Assembly (NCBI GenBank): GCA_031263265.1
Contig: JAISGE010000120.1
Coordinates: 1 to 25,313 of the forward strand
Reading direction: 5' to 3'
Length of the DNA: 25,313 nucleotides
DNA from: Treponema sp.
Lineage (GTDB): Bacteria; Spirochaetota; Spirochaetia; Treponematales; Breznakiellaceae
The translations under genes and the position numbers were made by a program. Shown here one piece after another: positions 1 through 7,137 of this stretch. The notes under the pieces were generated by a model. The model made no database searches, had not been told where the DNA came from, and was given only the letters and a program-made list of their open reading frames with translations. Numbering within the stretch: position 1 is the first letter of the stretch; the number at the start of each line of letters is the position of its first letter.

Positions 1-114
1 TAACCCTATATAACTGGTGGCGGTGTTGCACGCTTCGGCCAGTTTTTCCTGTGTTATCTTCTTCTCCTTGCGAATCCGTTTGATATTGTCGATTACTAAC
101 TTTTCCAGGCTCAT
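1..114 (-). CDS. XRE-family helix-turn-helix regulator (N-terminal fragment, cut by window edge)
   Basis: Reading the minus strand from an ATG at 114 gives 38 codons open to the left edge. The peptide begins MSLEKLVIDNIKRIRKEKK and continues ITQEKLAEACNTATSYIGL. This is the first half of a lambda-repressor-like HTH_3 domain: a basic helix 1, then the 'TQEKLAE' helix 2 and the start of the recognition helix. Such proteins bind operator DNA as dimers. The gene is divergent from the protease lipoprotein at 225, with 110 bases between them, so it could regulate that gene or itself. The Shine-Dalgarno is weak (GAGATAAG just before the ATG). The rest of the protein lies outside the window, so any sensor domain is unknown. 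Confidence 0.75.
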   Translation of the reverse strand, partial: MSLEKLVIDNIKRIRKEKKITQEKLAEACNTATSYIGL

Positions 115-186
115 CTTATCTCAATCTTGATACATTTACGTCATGGGCTCAAACAGGCAGCCACCCGAATGGAGCCTGTATCTGGG

Positions 187-215
187 TTGTACATCAGGAA
201 AATAAAAGGTATCAT
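187..215 (+). promoter_or_regulatory. Candidate sigma70 promoter for the protease lipoprotein
   Basis: A TTGTAC hexamer at 187-192 and TATCAT at 210-215 are separated by exactly 17 bases. The predicted start of transcription (about 222-225) falls at or just before the ATG at 225. The transcript would therefore have almost no leader, and no Shine-Dalgarno sits at a useful distance. This is a sequence match only. Confidence 0.4.
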
Positions 216-224
216 TACTATATA

Positions 225-1991
225 ATGAAGTATACTAGGTATATCGCCGGTTTCTCATGGCTGCTGGTTATTGGTATAGGCCTCTTTATGAGCTGTGATA
301 TAAGTAAACCCTTGGAGAACGCTCAGAGAAATCCGGCCGATGACCTACATCTTATTATCCCCAAGATCAATCCTGCAAGCCCCTATACCGGTTCACCAGT
401 ACACAAGATTACGTTTGACGATTCAACCAGTACGGAGCTGACCTTTGAGGGTGTAAAAGGACACAGCCTCTTTCTCGTCAAGGTAAACCTTTCACCAAAC
501 CAGGTAAGCGCTCAAGAGACCGGCCATGGGTATCCATTGAATACAAGCCAGGCCCTTACTGCGGTTCCTCAGGGATCGGTTCTGTCTGTTCCTTTACTAA
601 GGGAAAGCGGCAGATTTGCCGCAGGAGACAAAACCATTACCCGCTATGATCATCCCGGCGCCCAGGGATTTATGCGTAATCCTCCTCCGCTCCCGAGCCT
701 CATCCCTTCCCGGAAAACCCAGTACCTTGAGTCCTCAGGTTTTGCCGCCCTTCCCCTGAGCGCCGTAGGTACTACAAAAAAATTTTGGGTTCAGGATAAA
801 AACGATAAATGGATAGAGATCCCCGCGATCTTGCAAGCGGAATCAATCCACAGCAAGGTATGGGTAGCCCAAGCGAATTATAGTACTACCAATAAACCAG
901 GGGAGAATACGCTGACCCCGGCTCAGGCTCAGGCCATAGCGGAGCAGTTTGATACGATTTATCAGTATGAATCCTCCTTATTCGGCCATGAGTACGGGGG
1001 CGGGGTTCCCAGCACCGACTCAAGCTATGGGGGCGTTGATACTGATCCTGCAGTACACATCCTGGTGTATGATATTGGTTATGATTATACTCCTTTCCAA
1101 ACCAGCGGGATTTTTGGGTTTTTCTGGGCAAAAGACTGGTATGATCAGCAAGCCCTGGATAAGGAGCAGTCAACGCTCAAGACAAACCATGCGGAACTCT
1201 TTTATATTGATTCGTTTTTCGCGAATACCTACCCAAAGGCCATCTATTCAACCTTAGCCCATGAATTTCAGCACATGATCCATTTCAATGAAAAGTATGT
1301 AAAAAAACAGCAACCCTCTCAAGCGTGGTTTGATGAAATGCTTTCCCTTCTCGCGGAAGATATGATTGCTCCGAAGATCGGGGTTCCGGTTACCGACACG
1401 AGTCATCCTATCCGCAACAGAATACCCACCTTTCTTGATAATTATAATGCCGCAGCCCTAACCGAATGGCTTTCAGGGAATGATGCCCTGATTTCTTATG
1501 CCAATGTGTATGCATTCGGCGCTTACCTGGCCCGGAACTACGGCGGGGCAGCGCTGATTAAAGCCGTCATGGAGAATAGTACGACCAACATACCCTCTCT
1601 ATCCGCAGGACTTACCAAAACTACCCCAGGAATGGATTTTAACCGCGCCTTGAGCCGGTACGGGGAAGCCTTCATCTACAGCGGCGGCCATAAGCCCCAA
1701 GAAACCGTTTCCTTTGATACTACCATAAGCCAGACGATAAACGACATCAAGTATACCTTCACCGGCTTTGATCTTTGGACCATACCCGATGCAGCCAGGG
1801 GCTATGCCCCTATCCCGGAAGATTACACAGGGCCTTTGATATGGGATGCCCAGTATCGGTTTGCTATGCCGGGTTATTCGGTGATTATTCAATCTCTTGA
1901 TGCATGGCAACAGGTACCGGAGGATAGGGTAACTATCAAGTTCAATAAACCGTCTCAGCAAACCATTGATCTCTATATTATGATACGGTAG
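225..1991 (+). CDS. Secreted zinc metalloprotease lipoprotein, M30 (hyicolysin)-like
   Basis: The 588-residue protein starts with a lipoprotein signal peptide: a hydrophobic stretch at residues 10-22 ending in LFMSC, with Cys24 as the lipidated residue. It should therefore be anchored in a membrane facing the periplasm or cell surface. The catalytic zinc motif HEFQH is at residues 346-350, inside 'LAHEFQHMIHFNE'. About 20 residues later comes 'WFDEMLSLLAED', which supplies acidic candidates for a third zinc ligand. This motif setting resembles the M30 peptidase family, so peptide-bond hydrolysis of extracellular protein is the likely role. The start is the only ATG giving a signal peptide, but it lacks a good ribosome-binding site. 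The small lipoprotein gene begins two bases after the stop, so the two probably form an operon. Family assignment is by motif, not by alignment. Confidence 0.75.
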   Translation: MKYTRYIAGFSWLLVIGIGLFMSCDISKPLENAQRNPADDLHLIIPKINPASPYTGSPVHKITFDDSTSTELTFEGVKGHSLFLVKVNLSPNQVSAQETGHGYPLNTSQALTAVPQGSVLSVPLLRESGRFAAGDKTITRYDHPGAQGFMRNPPPLPSLIPSRKTQYLESSGFAALPLSAVGTTKKFWVQDKNDKWIEIPAILQAESIHSKVWVAQANYSTTNKPGENTLTPAQAQAIAEQFDTIYQYESSLFGHEYGGGVPSTDSSYGGVDTDPAVHILVYDIGYDYTPFQTSGIFGFFWAKDWYDQQALDKEQSTLKTNHAELFYIDSFFANTYPKAIYSTLAHEFQHMIHFNEKYVKKQQPSQAWFDEMLSLLAEDMIAPKIGVPVTDTSHPIRNRIPTFLDNYNAAALTEWLSGNDALISYANVYAFGAYLARNYGGAALIKAVMENSTTNIPSLSAGLTKTTPGMDFNRALSRYGEAFIYSGGHKPQETVSFDTTISQTINDIKYTFTGFDLWTIPDAARGYAPIPEDYTGPLIWDAQYRFAMPGYSVIIQSLDAWQQVPEDRVTIKFNKPSQQTIDLYIMIR

Positions 1992-1993
1992 TT

Positions 1994-2338
1994 ATGAACC
2001 ACAGGCTATGGCTTGGAAATGGGGCAATCTTCACGGTATTGGTCTTGGTATTGGCTGCCTGTATGACGGTCAATACCCAAACGATACGCTGCCGGGTGGA
2101 AGTATACGGCAGCGAACCCCACACCTATGTGGGCATCCTCAGCGAAGCAGACGGTAAGCGCTACGCGGTGTATCCCCCTGAGCAAGAAGCGAAACTGCGG
2201 GCATTGCAAGGCAGGCGGCTTGAAATGACCCTTCGTTTTCTTGAGAAACCCCAAGGATACGGCGGTCTTTTCTTGAAAGACGGCACCGTAAACCCGGTCT
2301 CTTGGAAGATCGTGGAGCTAGGATGCTTATATCCATAG
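1994..2338 (+). CDS. Small lipoprotein of unknown function
   Basis: This 114-residue protein has a signal peptide ending in VLAAC, so Cys23 should be lipidated. The mature part is about 90 residues with alternating strand-like segments ('IRCRVEVYG', 'RYAVYPPEQEAKLRALQG', 'LEMTLRFLEKP'), suggesting a small beta-barrel-like domain. I do not recognise the family. Its ATG lies two bases after the stop of the upstream protease and has no strong Shine-Dalgarno, so translational coupling is likely. It might be a partner or inhibitor of the protease, but that is inference from position only. Its 3' end overlaps the convergent thioesterase gene by 12 bases. Confidence 0.65.
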   Translation: MNHRLWLGNGAIFTVLVLVLAACMTVNTQTIRCRVEVYGSEPHTYVGILSEADGKRYAVYPPEQEAKLRALQGRRLEMTLRFLEKPQGYGGLFLKDGTVNPVSWKIVELGCLYP

Positions 2339-3052
2339 TTCTGCACGGAAAACAGCCTGCCCCGTATCTTGTCGCCGGCCCTCAAAGGCGAATCCTGAAT
2401 CGCTTAAGGGAGCAGACCATAATTCGGTAGTTTCCCCGCCTTTAATCTCATGGAGGTAATTGACATCCAGGCGCATGTGCGGAGCTTGTTCCAGAAGTTC
2501 TGGGTCGATGATATCCTGAATCCATTGGATATACCGGGCGTTATTAACGTGTCGGTTATAGTCAATATCCGAATAAGCGGCCCGGCGCTCCCCAACTTTG
2601 GTAAGCACTCTGGTATTAAGCCCTGGTAACCCCTGGTGAAGCGCGTCTAGGCCCTGGTTCAAAGGCAGCTTGTCCACCACTCCCTGGGGACGCAAGGGCC
2701 GGTGTTTTTCCATGTCCAAGATAAGCCACGCGCTTCTCGCCCGAACCAGGGGCGTAGCTGATGCATCCTGGATAAGGTAATCCCGAAGGGCAAAGAGTTT
2801 TTCTGTGCCCCGGGGCCAAGAACGGAGGGTAATGGTTTCTCTATACCGGGGCCGGCGTTCAAGTACCACTGATATGCGGGAGAGAATCCACAACTGCCCG
2901 GTTTGGGCCATAGACGCCCTGCCGACTCCCAGGTTCTCTGCATGGTTAATGGATGCCTCCTGAAAATAATCAAATAGCGCGCCGAGCGTGAGCCTATCCG
3001 AGGGATCTATATCTCTGAAACCCACGGAAAATGTTTCTTGCCATATATCCAT
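2327..3052 (-). CDS. Acyl-ACP thioesterase (double hotdog fold)
   Basis: The 241-residue protein matches the bacterial acyl-ACP thioesterase family (FatA/FatB-like), which hydrolyses acyl-ACP to free fatty acid in the cytoplasm. The first hotdog domain covers roughly residues 1-125 ('FSVGFRDIDPSDRLTLGALFDYFQEASINHAENLG'). The second begins near residue 145 and holds the hallmark 'DIDYNRHVNNARYIQW' at about 162-177, with the Asn and His of the active-site region. Length is normal for the bacterial members. The ATG at 3052 is preceded by AGGATGTAGT, an acceptable ribosome-binding site. The gene converges on the small lipoprotein gene (12-base overlap) and is divergent from the GH30 gene, with which it shares a 116-base upstream region. 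Confidence 0.88.
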   Translation of the reverse strand: MDIWQETFSVGFRDIDPSDRLTLGALFDYFQEASINHAENLGVGRASMAQTGQLWILSRISVVLERRPRYRETITLRSWPRGTEKLFALRDYLIQDASATPLVRARSAWLILDMEKHRPLRPQGVVDKLPLNQGLDALHQGLPGLNTRVLTKVGERRAAYSDIDYNRHVNNARYIQWIQDIIDPELLEQAPHMRLDVNYLHEIKGGETTELWSAPLSDSGFAFEGRRQDTGQAVFRAELWI

Positions 3053-3168
3053 ACTACATCCTACTCAAGGAAATGTTGCCTGTTGTATTTTTGTTCCTAC
3101 CTAGTATAGCATACCCTATCGAGCATTGGAATGGATAAACCTAGGTGTTTGCGATAAAGGAGACCTCT

Positions 3169-4512
3169 ATGCAGCTTGAATTGATCAGTACCACGTTTCC
3201 CGAGGGGAAAAAAAGTGTGTGCCGCCGTTGTTTTTCGTGCATCCCTGATCCGGGTGCTGAAAACGAAGTCGTCAATCTGTACCCGGAAATTGAGTATCAG
3301 ACCATTGAGGGTTTCGGCGGCGCGTTTACCGATTCCGCAGCCTCTGTTTTTTCCCTTATGAGTGAAGCTGCGCAGCGTCAACTACTGGACGCCTACTTTG
3401 ATCCCAAGAAGGGTGCGGGCTATACCCTGGGACGTATTCACCTGGACAGTTGTGATTTTTCCCTGGAGCATTTTGAAGCGGTCTCTGACCCTCAGGATAC
3501 TGCCTTTAAATCCTTTTCCCTTTCCCGGTGGGGAAGGTACTTACTGCCATTCATTCAGGCTGCGGAGAAGACTCGGGGAAAGCCCCTTACGTTTATTGCC
3601 GCGCCCTGGAGTCCGCCGGCTTTTATGAAAACCACTGGAAAGCGGAACAACGGAGGTGCACTGCGGGAAGCGTACCGGGAAGCCTATGCAAAGTACCTGG
3701 GTACGTATCTGCTGGCTTTGCGGAAAGCAGGTATTGAGGTGCGCCGCGTAACCGTGCAAAACGAACCGCTCGCGGTACAGCAATGGGATTCCTGCGTGTA
3801 CACCGCAGAAGAGGAAAAACAGTTTATCCGCGATTTTCTTAGCCCCACGCTTCGGGCCATGAATCTGGGAGAGGTGGAACTGTTCATCTGGGATCATAAT
3901 AAAGAACGGGTTTATGAGCGTACCCGGGATATTCTTGACCAGGATACGGACGCCCTGATACGAGGCGTGGCGTTTCACTGGTATTCTGGGGATCACTTTG
4001 AAGCGCTCAGGCTCATCCGTGAGCAATTCCCCGAAAAAATCCTGATACATACTGAATCCTGCCTTGAATACTCCCGGCTTGATAAAGGTGACCAGATGCG
4101 CAATGCACAAAAATATGCCCATGATCTTATCGGGGATTTAAACAACGGCGTGTCGGCGTTTTATGACTGGAACCTGGTCTTGGACGAGCAGGGAGGGCCG
4201 AATCACGTCCGCAATTTCTGCGACGCTCCTTTCCTGTTCCATAGGGATACGGGGGAACTGGAAGAACGGCCCTCCTTTGCGCATATCTCCCATTTTAGCC
4301 GGTACATCCACGCCGGAGCAAAAGGCATTGCCTTTTCCCGGTACACGGGTTTGTTTGAAATGACCGCGTTTCGTAATACCGATGGAACCATAACCGCGGT
4401 ATTCCTTAACCCCACGGATAAGCCGCTTCCGGTACAGCTTCGTTTAAGGGGGAACGTGAGTACGTTCTCTCTCCTGCCTCAGTCGATTGCTACGGGGATT
4501 CTGCGACCCTAG
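3169..4512 (+). CDS. Glycoside hydrolase family 30 (glucosylceramidase-like)
   Basis: The start is placed at the ATG at 3169 because AAAGGAG lies at 3156-3162, six bases upstream; an in-frame GTG at 3145 has no such site. The resulting 447-residue protein has the typical GH30 opening ('YQTIEGFGGAFTDSAA') and a retaining (beta/alpha)8 barrel. The acid/base Glu is E199 in 'TVQNEPLA'. The nucleophile is E296 in 'ILIHTESC'. A small beta domain closes the C-terminus ('TAVFLNPTDKPLPVQL'). There is no signal peptide, so it should act in the cytoplasm on an imported beta-linked oligosaccharide or glucoside. GH30 members include glucosylceramidases, beta-glucosidases, beta-xylosidases and beta-1,6-glucanases, so the exact substrate is open. 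The QueG-like gene follows 17 bases later. Confidence 0.9.
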   Translation: MQLELISTTFPEGKKSVCRRCFSCIPDPGAENEVVNLYPEIEYQTIEGFGGAFTDSAASVFSLMSEAAQRQLLDAYFDPKKGAGYTLGRIHLDSCDFSLEHFEAVSDPQDTAFKSFSLSRWGRYLLPFIQAAEKTRGKPLTFIAAPWSPPAFMKTTGKRNNGGALREAYREAYAKYLGTYLLALRKAGIEVRRVTVQNEPLAVQQWDSCVYTAEEEKQFIRDFLSPTLRAMNLGEVELFIWDHNKERVYERTRDILDQDTDALIRGVAFHWYSGDHFEALRLIREQFPEKILIHTESCLEYSRLDKGDQMRNAQKYAHDLIGDLNNGVSAFYDWNLVLDEQGGPNHVRNFCDAPFLFHRDTGELEERPSFAHISHFSRYIHAGAKGIAFSRYTGLFEMTAFRNTDGTITAVFLNPTDKPLPVQLRLRGNVSTFSLLPQSIATGILRP

Positions 4513-4529
4513 TCAAGGGAAAGGAAGGA

Positions 4530-5444
4530 ATGGGCCAGGTTTTGAAAGCAGCGCTCTACACGATGGCCCTTGCCGCAGGGTTTGTGCGGGTACGGATCCT
4601 CTCGCCGTTTGATCCTGCTCAAGGTTCCCCTGCCCTCATCCCGGAATCGTACCAGGCCGGGGCGCCTTCCCTGCTTATAGCTGCGCTACCCTATGGAAAC
4701 CTGCAAGAAACCGTCCCTATTCCCCCCCCTGGTGAACGGGCCGCTTATATTGCCCCGTTTGCCCAACGAAACTATTACCGGGAAGGGGTAAAACGGCTGC
4801 AAAAACTAGGGCTAAGCTTTCGTACCCAGTATGGAGGCAGGCGCTCTGATTTTAGAATCCTCTGCAATTCTCCGGTTCCTGAAAAACCCCTGGCTCAAGC
4901 TGCGGGCTTGGGCGTCCTGGGTAGAAATGGACTCATCATTACCCCTGAAGCCGGTTCTTTGGTGATCATCGCTGCCATGACCCTGCCCTTTTTCCTGGAC
5001 CAGGATGGACCGGAGCCGGACTTACACCAGGCGGAACCCTTTCCCTGGTGTGTGCAGTGCGATCCGGTACAGCCTCCTTGCGTTCGGGCTTGTCCCACCG
5101 GAGCGGTCAGAGGGGATGGAACCTTGGAACTCACCCGGTGTATTCAGTGGTACGCTTCTGGACATGGACGTACGGTTCCCCCGGAGATTGCCCTGAATTG
5201 GGGGAACCGGCTTTACGGCTGTACTGAGTGTCAGGATGCTTGTGTTCATAATCAAAGGACCATTCAGGGTGTTAGGAGTACTGAAGGGCCTTTGCCGGCA
5301 TATCTGGATCCGGTGGCATTAGAGGCGTTAAGTGATGAGGAATTGAAAGCCCGGTTTAAGGGAACTGCTCTAGGGCTTTCCTGGCTTGGGCCTCAGGGAA
5401 TCCGGCGCAATGCCCGGTTAGCTGCCTCCAGAAAACAATACTGA
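4530..5444 (+). CDS. QueG-like double [4Fe-4S] cluster protein with altered active site
   Basis: This 304-residue protein resembles epoxyqueuosine reductase QueG, the cobalamin/[4Fe-4S] enzyme of tRNA queuosine synthesis. It keeps the 'AGLGVLGRNGLIITPEAGS' block (about 125-143). It also keeps eight cluster cysteines: C174, C177, C184 and C188 before 'PTGA', then C204, C231, C234 and C238. Two things are off. The catalytic 'DSAP' of QueG aligns here with 'CNSP', putting Cys112 where the proton-donor Asp should be. The first cluster motif is CxxCx6CxxxCP rather than CxxCxxCxxxCP. It is also shorter than usual QueG proteins (about 350-380). It is therefore either a divergent QueG or a paralogue with another reductive role. 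A purine-rich GGAAGGA just before the ATG supports the start. A run of eight C lies at 4722-4729. Confidence 0.75.
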   Translation: MGQVLKAALYTMALAAGFVRVRILSPFDPAQGSPALIPESYQAGAPSLLIAALPYGNLQETVPIPPPGERAAYIAPFAQRNYYREGVKRLQKLGLSFRTQYGGRRSDFRILCNSPVPEKPLAQAAGLGVLGRNGLIITPEAGSLVIIAAMTLPFFLDQDGPEPDLHQAEPFPWCVQCDPVQPPCVRACPTGAVRGDGTLELTRCIQWYASGHGRTVPPEIALNWGNRLYGCTECQDACVHNQRTIQGVRSTEGPLPAYLDPVALEALSDEELKARFKGTALGLSWLGPQGIRRNARLAASRKQY

Positions 5445-5460
5445 TCAGGCAATAAATATA

Positions 5461-5489
5461 TTGACCTATAATGAGAATAACCCTATGAT
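5461..5489 (+). promoter_or_regulatory. Strong sigma70-like promoter directly in front of the transposase
   Basis: TTGACC (5461-5466), a 17-base spacer and TATGAT (5484-5489) form a near-consensus promoter. Only six bases separate the -10 box from the ATG at 5496, so transcription would begin at the start codon and the mRNA would be leaderless. Confidence 0.55.
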
Positions 5490-5495
5490 TGGAAC

Positions 5496-6341
5496 ATGGA
5501 AAAACAAGACGGCAGAAAGCTCAGTAAAACGGCGTTGGAAGAAAGACGAAGCACCATTATCCGTATGAAAGAAAACGGATGTAGTCCTTCTGAAATAGTA
5601 GCGACTACTGGTTGTTCACGCCAGGCTATATACCTGCTCTGGAATGACTTAAAGAAAACTAAAAACAAAGAAAAAACCATCACCGTAAAAAAATGCGGCA
5701 GGCCCTTGGGATATGGACGAACCCTTACAAAAGTACGGGAGAAAGAACTGCAAAAGATTTTCATTGCTAAATATCCTGACCAATTGAAACTTGATTTTTT
5801 CCTGTGGACACGGGAAGCGGTCAAATTGGTGATACAGCAGAAATACGGTATAGATATGCCGATACGGACGGTCGGGGAATATCTAAAACGGTGGGGGTAT
5901 ACCCCGGAAAAACCAGGAAGGACGTATCCTGAGATACAAAACCGGGTAAAAGCGGAAACTGGGGATATGTACTGGATTGATGAGGCGACGATAAAGCTTG
6001 AGAAAAAGGAACACGCGAGTATCGTATCGGCAATCACCGGTTCAGGGAAGGTATATTGGAAATTACATGAAGGCAGTATCAACGCGGAAAAATTTAAGGA
6101 TTTTGTGCAGCGTTTGCTATATGGCAAGAAGCGGAAAGTATTTTTGGTATTAGACGATGCGAAGATACATCATAGCAAGAAACTGACCGAGTGGGTAGAG
6201 AAAAACAAACAACAGATAGAACTGTGCTATGTACCGACTACCGTATCGTCCTGATTTAAATCTCGACGGCACATTAACGCTGCTCCCGAAACGGATAAGG
6301 GATTTACACGATTCGGGAAGCCGCTAAACTGGATTTTTTAA
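5496..6341 (+). pseudogene. IS630-family transposase remnant, frameshifted near the C-terminus
   Basis: The open frame 5496-6254 encodes 252 residues. It has an N-terminal helix-turn-helix (residues about 8-55, 'IVATTGCSRQAIYLLWND'), a second winged-helix part, and an IS630-type DDE domain. The first catalytic Asp is D162 in 'MYWIDEA' and the second is D220 in 'FLVLDDAKIHHSKK'. The usual 'YSPDLN.xE' segment with the third acidic residue is missing in frame. It can be read one frame over as PYRPDLNLDG just before and across the stop at 6252-6254. A Gly sits where the catalytic Glu/Asp is expected. Downstream the original frame is open again to a TAA at 6339-6341 ('HINAAPETDKGF'). A +1 shift followed by a compensating shift, plus loss of the C-terminal end, fits a dead element. 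No convincing terminal inverted repeats were seen. Confidence 0.75.
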
Positions 6342-6434
6342 TTTTTTACCAAAAAAATTGATTATTATTGTAGTATACCTGCTGGTGTCAGGCGGTATAT
6401 GACAACGCTAAACAAGAATACCATAGGAGTGTAT

Positions 6435-6596
6435 ATGACGAAGTATATATGCGATGTATGCGGTTATGTCTACGATCCCCAGAAGGGCGATAGTACGAAT
6501 GGAATCAAGCCGGGAACCTCTTTTGAAGACCTTCCCGACGACTGGGTGTGTCCCACTTGTGGGCTGGGGAAAGAGTCCTTTTCTCCTGCGCAGTAA
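6435..6596 (+). CDS. Rubredoxin
   Basis: A 53-residue rubredoxin, a one-iron electron carrier of the cytoplasm. The FeS4 site is formed by C6 and C9 in 'YICDVCGYVYD' and C39 and C42 in 'WVCPTCGLGK'. The family core 'PGTSFEDLPDDWVCP' is intact, and the length is that of a classic rubredoxin. The start is the ATG at 6435, because AGGAG lies at 6425-6429; an upstream in-frame ATG at 6399 has no ribosome-binding site and would add a non-homologous tail. In anaerobes rubredoxin commonly feeds electrons to oxygen- or superoxide-detoxifying enzymes; none of those genes is adjacent here. Confidence 0.96.
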   Translation: MTKYICDVCGYVYDPQKGDSTNGIKPGTSFEDLPDDWVCPTCGLGKESFSPAQ

Positions 6597-6606
6597 GGTG
6601 CTTGAG

Positions 6607-6621
6607 AAACCCTAAGGGTTT
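6607..6621. repeat. Short palindrome beside the terminator
   Basis: AAACCCTAAGGGTTT is a 15-base palindrome with seven-base arms around one central base, three bases before the longer hairpin at 6624-6656. It may be a second terminator stem or a protein-binding site. Confidence 0.4.
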
Positions 6622-6623
6622 GC

Positions 6624-6656
6624 CCTCTCGTGAAATCTAGGGGATTTCACGAGAGG
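6624..6656 (+). terminator. Long hairpin after rubredoxin
   Basis: A perfect 14-base stem (CCTCTCGTGAAATC and its complement) closes a five-base loop TAGGG. Only three T follow directly (TTTAGAAAAA), so it is either a modest intrinsic terminator or an mRNA 3'-end stabiliser. It lies 27 bases after the rubredoxin stop. Confidence 0.6.
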
Positions 6657-6684
6657 TTTAGAAAAAACAGGCAAATGAGGTTGT

Positions 6685-6975
6685 ATGCTATCAAGAGAAG
6701 ATTTTGTATTTACCATTGGATACGATGGTCCAGTCGCAGTGGTGGATAACCAGGCTAAACATCGATACGGTACCCTTTCGACCAAAGCATTGGCGGAAAA
6801 GGGTTTTTTCCGAGCAGCTTATGCATCTGCCATATACGCCCAAGACCAGGAAGCGGTAAAACTGGTGGTGGACATCTACAATAACCTTGCCGGAACCTCC
6901 TACACCCTTGATTCCCCCTTGGATAGGCTCTTCGGAGTCTTTCTGGTAGAGGTCAGCCGTTCCATAGTCTTGTAG
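6685..6975 (+). CDS. Small protein of unknown function
   Basis: A 96-residue soluble protein with no signal peptide or membrane segment. GAGG sits just ahead of the ATG at a normal distance. The middle ('ALAEKGFFRAAYASAIYAQDQEAVKLVVDIYNNLAG') looks like two or three amphipathic helices. I do not recognise the family. The gene lies between the rubredoxin terminator and lon, on the same strand as both, with 162 bases before lon. A longer minus-strand frame overlaps it (6691-7119), but that frame has a low-complexity, unprotein-like composition. I prefer this one because of its ribosome-binding site and sensible composition. Confidence 0.55.
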   Translation: MLSREDFVFTIGYDGPVAVVDNQAKHRYGTLSTKALAEKGFFRAAYASAIYAQDQEAVKLVVDIYNNLAGTSYTLDSPLDRLFGVFLVEVSRSIVL

Positions 6976-7137
6976 AAGACACGCCTCTTTCCTTTTATAT
7001 TCAGATTTATGATATTTGAAATGTAGATTTCCTTCATTACGAGATATTATAATGAGGATGTACCTATCGCTTATTTCAAGCTGGTATCGAATCCTATACG
7101 TGTTACCGTAATAGTACATTAATAAAAAGGCTGGTGT

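Noticed and set aside
6285..6339. Terminator for the transposase (CCCGAA/TTCGGG plus later T run)
   Set aside because: The stem is only six bases with a 21-base loop, and the T run is 16 bases away from it.
5445..6434. Terminal inverted repeats of the IS630 remnant
   Set aside because: Both flanks were compared by eye; only short AT-rich similarity (CAATAA) was found, too weak to set element ends.
6691..7119. 142-codon minus-strand open frame overlapping the small protein gene and the lon upstream region
   Set aside because: Composition is unlike a protein family, it lacks a good ribosome-binding site, and the plus-strand frame in the same place has one.
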